64,000 bases of DNA, from NCBI GenBank assembly GCA_947359465.1, contig OX375879.1, positions 89,813,578 to 89,877,577 on the forward strand. The letters run 5' to 3'. Positions 45,553-55,313 of this stretch are shown here, in pieces. Every line of letters begins with the position of its first letter. Position 1 is the stretch's first letter. The notes under the pieces were generated by a model, which saw nothing but the letters and a program-made list of their open reading frames with translations, searched no databases and was not told where the DNA came from. The translations under genes and the position numbers were made by a program. This stretch comes from Metellina segmentata (lineage: Eukaryota > Arthropoda > Arachnida > Araneae > Tetragnathidae).

Positions 45553-46462
45553 ACTAGCGCGTCTTTCTAGTAATGGCTCTTCGTTACGTGGACGATTCTA
45601 TTTAGGACCGTCGGGAGGACAGGCGCCTCAATCCCATGATAGTACTTTACGCAAGTCCAACTTGATCGTCTAATCGGATCACATGACCTAGATACGTATG
45701 TCATCAAGGTTTATAGTTGTTGGCGATTTATCTCTTCCTTTCTGCTTTCTTCTTTTCTTTTCAGATCCATGGCTATGGGTGGGTAGAGGTGGGAGCCGAA
45801 AATTGTATCCTTTTATTATATAAGTTAGTGTTTTATGTATGCTTTTTGTTACATCAGAATGGTCCTAAGCCAGCGGTGGATACGACACCATCATCCTAAA
45901 GCAAAGGGGACGGCAGAGGGGCGGAAAAATATCAGCTGGTAGCGAGTTCAGGAGTGGTTCTTAGATTATTTATGTAAAATCAACGAAACTTTGGAAAAAT
46001 ATGAAAAGGGTTTTAAAAATTAGGAAAAGTAAATTAGAATGAAAAGGAATTAAATTGGAATTTTTTAAAAATAATTTGGAGGATCTAAAAATTTTTCCGC
46101 CAGCTGGGTTAGAACTCGGGAAGTCATCCTCCGCTGCCGACGCTAATCTGAAGGTGGGTGACTTTAGCCATTAGGCCATCGTTGCTTCACGAAAAGAAGC
46201 TCTTTAAAGTATAAGTACCCTTCCATCAATCATACATTCCATCAATCTGCTTCAAAAAATCATAGAAGACACACAAAAAAAAGACTACCAGACAAGTAAA
46301 TAATCATAGCTCACTGTAGATCAAATGATCAAAACAAGTTACGAAAGAATCAAACTGAAGAATCGATTCACTTATCACGAGTTTAATATCTACCGACCTC
46401 CCTACGGTCCTAAATAGAATCGTCCACGTAACGAAGAGCCATTACTAAAAAGACGCGCTAGT
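45553..46462. mobile_element. Element with long inverted repeats and 10-bp duplication (MULE-like)
   Basis: The inverted repeats are about 62 bp with two or three mismatches by eye. They begin actagcgcgtctttctagta on the left and run through atggctcttcgttacgtgga to cgattctatttaggaccgt. The right end is the reverse complement. The 10-bp word atcgtacact flanks it (45543-45552, 46463-46472); the word occurs once in an uninterrupted mariner. Long inverted repeats with a 9-11 bp duplication point to the Mutator superfamily. No transposase is encoded. Confidence 0.88.
46090..46195 (-). repeat. tRNA-like sequence inside the MULE-like element
   Basis: On the minus strand, gcaacgatggcctaatggct then aaagtc resembles an A box and cccgagttctaacccagctg a B box, about 55 bp apart. 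A SINE head or a captured tRNA pseudogene is possible; no full cloverleaf was verified. Confidence 0.45.
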
Positions 46463-47012
46463 ATCGTACACTACGAGATCATTCCGCAAAGTGCCACCAT
46501 CGCACCATGTCGTCTCCGGAGGCAATAAGTCGTAAATATCCAGACGTTTGGAAATCAAACACGTGGATGTTGTTGCATGACAATGCCTCGGCGCACCGAT
46601 CACTGATAGTGCACCAAGCCCTTGCAAAACACGGCACTACAGTTCTGCCACATCCGCCGTATTCCCCAGACCTGGCTCGCTGCGATTTTTACCTGTTCCC
46701 GAAGCTGAAGGATCGCATCAAGGGCAAGCGGTTTGCAAATACAGAAGAAGGGATGGCAACAACGACAACCTCTTTACGACAGCTCTCACGCAACGGTTTC
46801 CAGGACTGTTTCCAGAAGCTGTATCATCGCTGGCAGAAATGTATTGTTGCGGAAGTATATTATTTTGAAGGCGATTATGTTTTCATTACTTTCTAAGTGT
46901 ATTGGTAGTTGTAGTAAATGAAGTCCCTGAATTTATTAACTGTTCCTCGTACATCCATGGAAAAATCGAACTCGTGGTTGAACTACTACTCGCAGGTTGC
47001 TAGTGCAGCGGT

Positions 47013-47707
47013 CAAGCCCACAGTGATGGCATCCCTGAGGATGTCTTGAGGGTTTCAAGATGGAAAAAATGTTATTTCCTTGGTAAAAGTCCTTCACTAC
47101 CAAGTCTGATACAAATAAATGGGGCCAGGCGTCATTCTTCGTTTCACTAGCCAACCTTGTACACTTCTGCCTCAGTAGATTGCATCCTAGTTCATCTGAC
47201 TTAAGAAGTATCCCATCAAGTTAGTTTATCTGAAGTCTGTTTGAGGGCTTAGAATTTGACGCAATTAATTGATTTGAGTGAAGTGATTGAATTACGTTTA
47301 CTTTAAGTGAGGTGACCTAGTTAATTTTGATCTGAGTTTTAAAAAATGATTGTTTGATTTGAGTTATCAAAACACCAAACTGTTTGGTGATTTTACAGTA
47401 TGCTCCAAACTAGTTATTTTGGCACATCGGCGCATCACCAATTATTACCAATCTGAATCATGCAATCACTGCCTTTTGTTGAGGAATCCCACAATGTATC
47501 TATCAGACGACTTTGTTTTGAGTCATGAAGTTAGTTTTTCTATTATCGCAGTTAAAAAGTTTTTTTACGGCACTATTTTCAAATATCCTTCTTATGTGAT
47601 CAAATTTCCCTTCTGTGGGGTTACTAATCATCGGTGTACGTTACTAATCATCGGTATAATTGATTCACTCACTTTAGTAGATTTACTAAACACTAAGTTG
47701 AGTAAAT
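47013..47707. other. No recognisable feature
   Basis: A long open frame (47350-47883, 177 codons) runs through here but ends inside a SINE and has no family resemblance, so I do not call it a gene. Confidence 0.45.
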
Positions 47708-47882
47708 TGGGTTTTATGGCGCAAGGGGACATATTTGGCCAAGCTGAGACAACGGATACACACAAGGTTTGTTATACTGACACAGAAGAGAGAAATACAC
47801 CCAGGGAGGGATCAAACCTGCGTCGCTTACAAGTCGCTAATGCAGTGGAAAACTCCACTGAGCCACGGCGAACATTCAGTTA
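47708..47882 (-). repeat. SINE type C, full copy
   Basis: On the minus strand: gccgtggctcagtggagttt (A box), gcaggtttgatccctccctg (B box), atttctctcttctgtgtcag, ccttgtgtgtatccgttgtc, cagcttggccaaatatgtcc, ccttgcgccataaaaccca. This is the best-preserved type C copy and defines the landmarks. Confidence 0.9.
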
Positions 47883-48054
47883 GCAAAAGACAAACCAAAG
47901 TTAGTGAAGGAAAGATGCCCGCAGCAAACGTATTCGATCGTCAACCTGGATCATAATTTTAGTTGAAAGTACTGTTGATAAGGTTCACTGGGTGATTCAC
48001 CCGCATTGAGCAATTCAAAGAACCCGTATAAACAAGTATTTAAAATCAATGCGT

Positions 48055-48153
48055 TTCCCTGCTTATTTTTTCGGATCTTTCCCTTAGGGGATTGATCCCG
48101 GACTGTCGTCAATATCCCGTTGTGTTGTTCTAGTACGATGTTAGTTAAAAATT
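48055..48153 (+). repeat. SINE type A, 3' end
   Basis: tcggatctttcccttagggg then attgatcccggactgtcgtc and gttgttctagtacgatgtta, ending in the attacc tail that became the target of the next SINE. Confidence 0.85.
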
Positions 48154-48168
48154 ACCATTACCCTGCTT

Positions 48169-48500
48169 GCCGATCAACCGGTATAGTGGTTAAGGTGTTA
48201 GCCTCTAGATCGGAAGGTTCCTGGTTCGAATCCGGGTCCGGGCATGGATGTTTGTAAGCGTATGGTGTAGAGGCGGCTGGTTCACCTTAAATCTGTCGTG
48301 GCCGAAAGTCCTCACGTTGCGTTGGCGTGGAAGTTTGGAGAGTGGGGTGCCAGCTCAGGTGTTGCTTCGTCATCTGACCGTGGTTCAAAATTACGAGGTG
48401 TTGTCCTCGGATCTTTCCCTCAAGGGACTGATCCCGGACCGTCGTCAATAGCCCGTTGTGTTGCTCTAGTACGACGTTAACTAAAATTACCATTACCATC
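48169..48500 (+). repeat. SINE type A, full copy with target duplication
   Basis: Complete head, body and attaccattaccatc tail. Flanked by a perfect 15-bp duplication, accattaccctgctt, at 48154-48168 and 48501-48515. The duplicated sequence includes the tail of the preceding type A fragment. Confidence 0.95.
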
Positions 48501-48682
48501 ACCATTACCCTGCTTATTTTTAATATTTTTATTTATAATTTTCTATCCAGACGAGGAGGATGAACCAAGTCATACGTTTTGATGGATATTCATCATAGAT
48601 CGAAACGCAACGAAAGCGAACGAAAAATCGGAATTAAAAAAACTGACGAATTCTTCATTTATAGAAAACACCAATCAATATA

Positions 48683-49011
48683 GTAATTGGTAATTTTAGT
48701 TAACGTCGTACTAGAGCAACACAACGGGCTATTGACGACGGTCCGGGATTGGTCCCTTAAGGGAAAGATCCGAGGACAACACCTCGTAATTTTGAACCAC
48801 GGTCAGATGACGAAGCAACACCTGAGCTGGCACCCCACTCTCCAAACTTCCACGCCAACCCAGCGTGAGGACTTTCGGCCACGACAGATTTAAGGTGCAC
48901 CTGCCGCCTCTACACCATATGTTTACAAACATCCATGCCCGAACCCGGATTCGAACCAGGAACCTTCCGATCTAGAGGCTAACACCTTAACCACTATACC
49001 TGTTGGTCGGC
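48683..49011 (-). repeat. SINE type A, full copy with target duplication
   Basis: Reverse-oriented complete copy. Flanked by a perfect 12-bp duplication, ccaatcaatata, at 48671-48682 and 49012-49023. Confidence 0.95.
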
Positions 49012-49139
49012 CCAATCAATATAAGCAAGGAGCTTTAACCCTCTAAGTCTAATGGGCACTCATATATTGCTTTTTTAAAACATGACGTTTGACCTTGTAT
49101 GAGGTCTAACAATTTTTGATCTTCTAAACAAAAGAAGAC

Positions 49140-49558
49140 GGTATAGTGGTTAAGATGTCGGTAGCCCCTAGATAGGTTGGAAGGTTCCTGGTTCGAATCC
49201 GGGTCCGGGCATGGAGGTTTGTAAGCGTATGGTGTAGAGGCGGCTGGTGCACCTTAAATTTGTCGTGGCTGAAAGTCCTCACGTTGGGTCGGTGTGGAAG
49301 TTTGGAGAGTGGAGTGCTAGTTCAGGTGTTGCTTCGTCATCTGACCGTGGTTCAAAATTACGAAGTGTTGTCCTCGGATCTTTCCTTTAAGGGACTGATC
49401 CCGGACCGTCGTCAATAGCTCGTTGTGTTGCTCTAGTACGACGTTAACTAAAATTACCAATTTACTACCCTTAAGGGACTGATCCCGGACCGTCGTCAAT
49501 AGCTCGTTGTGTTGCTCTAGTACGACGTTATCTAAAATTGCCACTACCATTACCACTA
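49140..49558 (+). repeat. SINE type A with a tandemly repeated 3' end
   Basis: Starts ggtatagtggttaagatgtc with a small insertion in the head (gtcggtagcccctagatagg). After the usual end (aaattaccaatttacta) the last 70 bp, from cccttaagggactgatcccg to the tail, are repeated. Confidence 0.92.
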
Positions 49559-49596
49559 CCTCAGTTTTATGCGCCTGTTGCTATTAGGTAAGTAGC

Positions 49597-49835
49597 ACTG
49601 AAGCAACAGGCTACTGGTGAGGGACCGGGATCAATTCCCAAGAGAAAGATTCAAGTAATTGTGAACCACTGTCAGATGACAAGGTCAACATCTGAGCACC
49701 CTACTTTACAAATTTCCACACACCAACGTGAGGACAATTGAAACCACGACAGATGTAACATGCACCAGCCCCAGCGAGCACAACGATCTCGCTACCCTCA
49801 GATTGCTAATCCGTTCCTCTTCCAGTTGGGCTACC
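49597..49835 (-). repeat. SINE type A2, diverged copy
   Basis: On the minus strand: ggtagcccaactggaagagg, aacggattagcaatctgagg, ggggctggtgcatgttacat, ctgtcgtggtttcaattgtc, and gggaattgatcccggtccct. Confidence 0.75.
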
Positions 49836-50464
49836 TTTCTGTTATTGTGATTAGATTAAGTTTTCATTTCAGTATTTCGATCATTGAAAGAGGATTGATG
49901 ACACGTTAATATATCGAGATCTTTGTGAAGTGTAGCCAAAAAATTAAAGAATAATCTTTGTAAAGGTCTTAATTTTTTTTGCTTGAAGAGTGAAAACTCT
50001 GTTGAGTCGTTCTCTGCTATTTTCAGTAACAATGTTATTTGAAACGTTTACTAACTTTACAGATTTATGCACGATACCTCCATCAAATAATCGAAATTAC
50101 AATGTAAAAGACATTTCAATGTCTAAATATACCAACGGAATTTCTTCGGATGAAGGATTTTCTGTTTCAATTAGCTTGATAATATTTTCAGACATGATGT
50201 GAAGTGAACATTTTTTTATTCTTTAAACAATTTACGAATGTTTTCAAGCTTTCTAAAATAAATTTACAAGCAAAATATGACATTCCCTCGTCCACGTTCG
50301 CGAAGCAGGAAAACAAAGAAGAAAATAGAATCGAATTTTTAAGGAGCTGCTAAAAACAAAACGTTTATCGACTTACATAACTTAAGTCTGGAATGTATCA
50401 TGAATGGTCACAGCTCAGACCTCAATTTGAATAAAGTGTGAGTCTTGCCCTCAGGGAACTCTTG
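49836..50464. other. No recognisable feature
   Basis: A 70-codon frame at 49990-50202 has no family resemblance. Nothing else supported. Confidence 0.4.
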
Positions 50465-50938
50465 TCACGTGTAGACAGAATGCCAAACTAACCTCTTTCT
50501 CATGTAAACATATGCACGATGCGCATATCTTTGAAAGTTGTTTAGCTCCTTTGAATCCGAAATCGAGTTCTTTTGCCTCTCGTGTTCTTGAACCGCATTT
50601 ATCCAGGTCTGTTGTCTATACATAACCTTGATAAGTGGGTTAAGACCGCGGTTATCGGAATATCCAGTCGGCGCTAGCCCGCGATGAGTGAAAAGATGCA
50701 TAAGAAAAACTTTAGCCAGTGAAAATATCGTTCTTGGGAACTTTTCGCTGACCCGTTGTTTGAACGAAGTAGAAAGTGTTCTATTGCGCCGGCACAGCTG
50801 ATAAAGTTCTTTTTCATCCAAAGAATGACACAAGCTGAATGACTCGACGTCACGAGTTGCGTAGAAATCAACATGCTTTTTGTTGTTCGCTGAACACGGC
50901 CAATTGCATTTTGCAGTCGATACGCGACGGGGCGGCAT
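50465..50938 (-). CDS. Unrecognised open frame, 157 codons (possible gene or exon)
   Basis: Starts MPPRRVSTAKCNWPCSANNK at an ATG (50938-50936). It is rich in Arg, Lys and His, and contains FKQRVSEKFPRTIFSLAKVF and MHLFTHRGLAPTGYSDNRGL. It has seven or so Cys/His residues but no clear zinc-finger spacing, no signal peptide and no membrane segment. Base composition is more even than its surroundings, with several CpGs. Near the end, atgagaaagag|gttagt could be a splice donor, in which case the last ten codons are intronic. None of the repeat families recognised here overlaps it. It could be a lineage-specific gene, a first exon, or a piece of an unknown transposon; function unknown. Confidence 0.3.
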   Translation of the reverse strand: MPPRRVSTAKCNWPCSANNKKHVDFYATRDVESFSLCHSLDEKELYQLCRRNRTLSTSFKQRVSEKFPRTIFSLAKVFLMHLFTHRGLAPTGYSDNRGLNPLIKVMYRQQTWINAVQEHERQKNSISDSKELNNFQRYAHRAYVYMRKRLVWHSVYT

Positions 50939-52103
50939 TGAAAAGTTTGTTTTAATCGGTGCTTCTCCGTGGTTTGTAGTGTATCTGCAGTTTTAATATT
51001 TTAGGTGTCACAGTGGAATTCTTTGAAAATTGTGTACGTATCGATTGACTTGGGAATAATCAAACGAACTTAAACTTGGAAAACAGGTCAGTACTTACTT
51101 TCTGCCAAAAATTAAGTTTTTTTTTAAATTGCTAAATTGTATTTTCTTATAGTCTTAATTTCTTTTGAAGCGATTTCCGATAATCTACTTTACGGCACTT
51201 TAAACTATCACAATATTAATTTTACTGCAGTTCATACAGGATTTTGTATATACGTTGCCGGTATTTAATCCAGAAATGCTTCAAATGCATGTTGGTAAAC
51301 CAAAGTTTTAACTTTTGCGTCTGAATTTTCTCTTTAAAGGCCATCTAAATGTTCTTTTAAAAGATCTTAATAAGAATGTTAAATATCTTTTTTCGATCTC
51401 AAAGTCAGTCTAATTTGTCCTCTTATCCTCGTAATTTGTCCTCGTAAATAAGACCGTAGAGGGACAAAACAAATATCACTCGAAAAACTACCAATAACAA
51501 ACGTAATCTTTCCTTTAAATTAAATTTACAATTCCTGTTCTTGCAAAAACTTCATTTAAAAGGGTTTTGTCACTGCGATAATTTTGTGCAACACGAAGCT
51601 AATTAAACTAACAATTTTAAGATAATTCGAAGAAAACTTTTGAAAAATAAATACATGGGAAAAGATCGATCAACTGTAATGACTGTATTTTCACAAAAGT
51701 TTGACTTTTTAAGGGGGTTCCTTGCGTATAACCATCAATCAAGAACACTGCAAGGCATCAAAACAATAAATCAGAATATTTATACAACATAGATCAATTT
51801 AATATGTAAAGAATATTTATACACCTAGTCTAAGTCTGACCGCTTCTGAAAGGATTTAAAAAAGATTAAGAATCGCTACAAACATCCATAAAAAGATTTG
51901 TATTTGAAACGAGTGTTGTGTTGAAAATAGGAACACAGCTTACCACTGGCTATCCCAGGCCTTTCCAAAGAAAAGAAACCCCTTCGACAAAGAAACTTCT
52001 TTTACCCATTATCCTGACGAAATAATCTAAGTGAACTACCCTTTTAGATGTTGCACTGCTTTCGAAACTAACCTTCAAAATCACTGAACTCTATAGGACA
52101 AAT
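50939..52103. other. No recognisable feature
   Basis: CpG-containing non-coding sequence with only small frames. No element ends seen. Confidence 0.4.
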
Positions 52104-52117
52104 CCTGGGGAAAATTG

Positions 52118-52410
52118 CTCTAGATCGGAAGATTCCTGGTTCGAATCCGGGTATGGATGTTTGTAATCGTATGGTGTAGAGGCGGCTGGTGCACCTTAAA
52201 TCTGTCGTGGCCGAAAGTCCTCACGTTGGGTTGGCGTGGAAGTTTGGAGAGTGGGGTGCCAGCTCAGGTGTTGCTTCGTCATCTGACCGTGGTTCAAAAT
52301 TACGAGGTGTTGTCCTCGGACCTTTCCCTTAAGGGACTGATCCCGAACCGTCGTCAATAGCCCGTTGTGTAGCTCTAGTACGACGTTAACTAAAAATTTA
52401 AAAAAAATTA
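52118..52410 (+). repeat. SINE type A, 5'-truncated, with target duplication
   Basis: Begins at ctctagatcggaagattcct, lacking the A box, and runs to an A-rich tail (taaaaatttaaaaaaaatta). Flanked by a perfect 14-bp duplication, cctggggaaaattg, at 52104-52117 and 52411-52424. Truncation at insertion is therefore proven, not later loss. Confidence 0.95.
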
Positions 52411-52699
52411 CCTGGGGAAAATTGTAGCTGTTATGGTTAATTCCGGTCTAATCTTTCGTAACAAAAAAAAATCATAGAATAAACCAAATCAACACTGATT
52501 CAATTAATCAAACGTAATTCCTCTCATTTGATAACAGCCCTATTACTAAACACGAGTATGAGATCCACAATTCTTGTTTGGGACCGCACTGTCAAAAGCG
52601 ATTTGTGTAAGATGCAGACATCACAAAAATCTATTGTTACTATTCCCTGTATATCCAACTTCCATAAAGATCTAAACGAGTAATCAAATTTATTTATAA

Positions 52700-52990
52700 C
52701 TAGGGGGTTAGTCCCCTGCTCGCTTACGCTCGCCAACCCTCAGGGGATAACTTCTCAAACCAACATTCCTTTTACAGATCCCATTTGATTTGCTTCGCAA
52801 ACCAATACTCCTATCGCAGAGTCAATCTCCTGCGACGACGAAACTATCTAAATAATTTGTATAATCCTTATTTGACTTTCCGGTCCATGACGTCACAGCG
52901 AGGGCTTCGCACCCTGCTTGCTAACGCTCGCCAACCCCAGTGATTGCTACGCAATCCCATTTGGTTTGCTTCGCAAGTGATTTCCCTTTT
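52700..52990 (-). mobile_element. Helitron-like 3' end and related repeats
   Basis: On the minus strand the end reads aggggactaaccccctag then T: a GGGG/CCCC hairpin followed by CTAG|T, the Helitron terminus pattern. Inside, gcttacgctcgccaaccctc and, 190 bp on, gctaacgctcgccaacccca are repeated, as are tttgcttcgcaa words. The 5' end was not found. Related sequence at 30525-30645. Confidence 0.55.
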
Positions 52991-53009
52991 TTTTTAATCA
53001 ACACTTTAC

Positions 53010-53170
53010 TGATGCGGCTATTAGTTTTGGATGCATAAAAAGCCTTCTCCATCTTGTTCCATGTACAATTTTGAATAAACCACGTAAATCTCGTAATTTT
53101 CTGATTTCTACTTTCTCGGGAAACCGTCTGAGAATCGAGCAGAAAAAGCGAGCACTTTTCTGCCCTACCG
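53010..53170 (+). repeat. Direct repeat, copy 1
   Basis: catcttgttccatgtacaat, then aatctcgtaattttctgatt, actttctcgggaaaccgtct and gagaatcgagc match 54090-54215 at roughly 85-90% by eye. It contains gatgcggctattag, which occurs inverted at the start of copy 2. Confidence 0.8.
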
Positions 53171-53191
53171 CTCCATGTCCGCTTCCGCTCC

Positions 53192-53523
53192 GCCGACCAA
53201 CCGGTATAGTGGTTAAGGTGTTAGCCTCTAGATCGGAAGGTTCCTGGTTCGAATCCGGGTCCGGGCATGGATGTTTGTAAGCGTATGGTGCAGAGGCGGC
53301 TGGTGCACCTTAAATCTGTCGTGGCCGAAAGTCCTCACGTTGGGTTGGCGTGGAAGTTTGGAGAGTGGGGTGCCAGCTCAGGTGTTGCTTCGTCATCTGA
53401 CCGTGGTTCAAAATTACGAGGTGTTGTCCTCGGATCTTTCCCTTAAGGGACTGATCCCGGACCGTCGTCAATAGCCCGTTGTGTTGCTCTAGTACGACGT
53501 TAACTAAAAAAATTACCAAATTA
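53192..53523 (+). repeat. SINE type A, full copy with target duplication
   Basis: Complete copy from gccgaccaaccggtatagtg to attaccaaatta. Flanked by a perfect 13-bp duplication, ccgcttccgctcc, at 53179-53191 and 53524-53536. One of the best consensus copies. Confidence 0.96.
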
Positions 53524-53536
53524 CCGCTTCCGCTCC

Positions 53537-54065
53537 TTTTCGTCACAGCGAGTTTAAAAATCCAAATTAAAAAAATAGTTGCTATGGTAATCTTTTGCAA
53601 GGGTCTTCCTTTTCCACGACGTCACAGCGATTTCACGTATTGGTTTCACTCACCTCAAACCCAGTTAGAAGGATGTAGCGTTTTTCTCCGCGAAGAAAAA
53701 TTTGTACACTATCGCGAAATTATACTTTTCTTCGCATCGAATTTATTTATGAACCAATTTAACAAATAATTGCACCTTAAAAAAGAGTGCGTTATAAGGT
53801 TTCAAGTGATGTTTTCAAATTTAAAAACTAATAGTATTAATCTATAGATATGACAGTTTTAACAAAAAATTAACAAAAATGTTCCAATTTTTCACGAATT
53901 TCAAAAAAATATTATCAGAAACCAAATTCAAATTTCTAAAAAAACTCAGCTTAGTGCAAAAATTCACGTGGAAAAAAAAACTCACGGCTGAAGACTGAAA
54001 ATTTGTACGTCTTTTGTTCACTCGCGTTAGAAATTTTGCTTTTTCCAACTTTAACACTTAATTCA
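53537..54065. other. No recognisable feature
   Basis: Short frames only. cgacgtcacagcga at 53617-53630 echoes gacgtcacagcgag at 52889-52902, suggesting more of the same repeat. Confidence 0.35.
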
Positions 54066-54070
54066 CCCTA

Positions 54071-54215
54071 AACTAATAGCCGCATCGGGAAAAAATCTTT
54101 TTCATCTTGTTCTCTGTACAATTTTGAACAAACCATGTTAATCTCGTAATTTTCTTATTTGTACTTTCTCGGGAAACCGTCTAAGAATCGAGCGAAAAAA
54201 GCGAGTTTTCAATCC
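54071..54215 (+). repeat. Direct repeat, copy 2
   Basis: catcttgttctctgtacaat, aatctcgtaattttcttatt and actttctcgggaaaccgtct repeat copy 1. It is preceded by ctaatagccgcatcggga, inverted relative to the gatgcggctattag of copy 1. Confidence 0.8.
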
Positions 54216-55313
54216 TGCAACGGTAACTTTTTTAATATGAAGATATATATGAAAATGAAAATATAATTTTCATGTGGGGGGGGGGGTGCGCTGTCCAAAA
54301 CCGTAAGGAAATTGCTTAATCTGCCAACAAAAATACCCCATCTCAGACTTGCATAACATTAGAAGAAACATGAATCCATATCTTACAGGAGAGAAAAGTC
54401 ACTAGACGGAAGTGGTAATGCGAACTCGAATAAGGAAACGAACATCTCTCAGGACTTCGTAAGATTCTCGATATAGAGGTTCGAGGGCACAATGTAGTAT
54501 TTTTGAGCTTAGTTCTGCCTGGCACCAACCGTTATAGACGATTTTGGTAACAGCTACAGTCTACGTTTATCAGCGGTGGCATCGGCATTGGCGAATTTTT
54601 TTGGCGAACTTCTAAAGTCGCCAAAGTAAGCTTGAACACATTTGTGAACGAGCAGAAAAACTAAACTACGGATGTTGGGTACAAATGCACTAAAACGTTT
54701 CAAATACACAAATACAGTAGGCTGTTTGAAAAGAAACCGATTAAAAAAAAAAGCAAGAAATAATACAACCTGATACATTAGAACGGTTCCGAGAAAAAAA
54801 AATTTCGAAACAAGAATATTCCACAAATGCGTAAAACACTACATGTCAAAACTCTGTCGTGAAAAAAATTATTATGAAATAAAAATTCCACAACTGTAGA
54901 AATACAAATAAATGAACCAATGGTATAACAGAAAAAAAATATAAAAGGACCAATGCTACCAAAGGATATTTTAAAATCCAAATAACCAATGGTAGTGAAG
55001 AAAAAATTTCAAACAAACCAATGAAATCAAACGACTTTAACGGATTTTGGAAGAACTTTCTAGAATATTCAAAATGAAAATTGAAAGTTTCCGTTTGCCG
55101 AGGTTGCTATGAAAACCACAACAACCGTAACGACAGATGGGTTGCCTTAATGTATCGTAACTCGCTACTAGAAGTGCGCCAAAAAATCGCCAAGCCGTTG
55201 CCATCACTCATAAACGTAGAGTGTAGCTGTACCAATTGAATTTTTGCACAATATTAAGTGTCATGTCTGTTTTCTAAGTTTAAAAACTATAAAGCACTTC
55301 ATTTTATTTGTAA
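54216..55313. other. No recognisable feature
   Basis: Includes a G run (54276-54287). gcgaatttttttggcgaact (54591-54610) and gccaaaaaatcgccaagcc (55178-55196) are loosely inverted; this could be an old element but is not resolved. Confidence 0.35.

Larger units (their letters stand above)
45265..46896 (+). pseudogene. Mariner transposase, broken and interrupted
   Basis: Left part (45355-45552): FLSRIINGNETWCFLYDPQH and KRQTSTWKSLQSPRSKKFRM, then, after a frameshift, MKGIVHY. Right part (46507-46896, + strand): WMLLHDNASAHRSLIVHQAL, TVLPHPPYSPDLARCDFYLF, LKDRIKGKRFANTEEG, NGFQDCFQKLYHRWQKCIVA and a stop just before the inverted repeat. The first catalytic Asp (GDETW) is Asn here; the second (HDNA) and third (SPD) are present. 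The 910-bp element lies between the first and second catalytic blocks. Confidence 0.93.
45231..46949 (+). mobile_element. Mariner-like transposon split by a 910-bp element
   Basis: Left inverted repeat cgaggtatagtcaataagtt then cggg; right cctgaatttattaactgttc then ctcg, whose reverse complement is cgaggaacagttaataaatt then cagg. TA follows the right end; CA stands at the left. Without the insert about 800 bp remain, so the mariner also carries internal loss. Confidence 0.85.
45208..47012 (-). repeat. SINE type C split by a mariner insertion
   Basis: The left piece (45208-45230) ggcacagaagagagaaaca and the right piece (46950-47012) tacatccatggaaaaatcga then actcgtggttg and ctcgcaggttgctagtgcag join to resemble the type C copy at 47708-47882 (gacacagaagagagaaatac, acccagggagggatc, gctaatgcagtgg). 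Confidence 0.6.

Noticed and set aside
47350..47883. 177-codon open frame
   Set aside because: No usual start, hydrophobic composition expected by chance, last third is a SINE type C read backwards, no family resemblance.
48169..48245. tRNA gene
   Set aside because: Same head recurs in all type A SINE copies; it is a tRNA-derived promoter, not a functional tRNA.
43248..53474. Open frames of 60-78 codons such as those starting MFVSVWCRGG and their antisense counterparts
   Set aside because: They coincide exactly with type A SINE bodies and recur with every copy; translation of a non-coding repeat.
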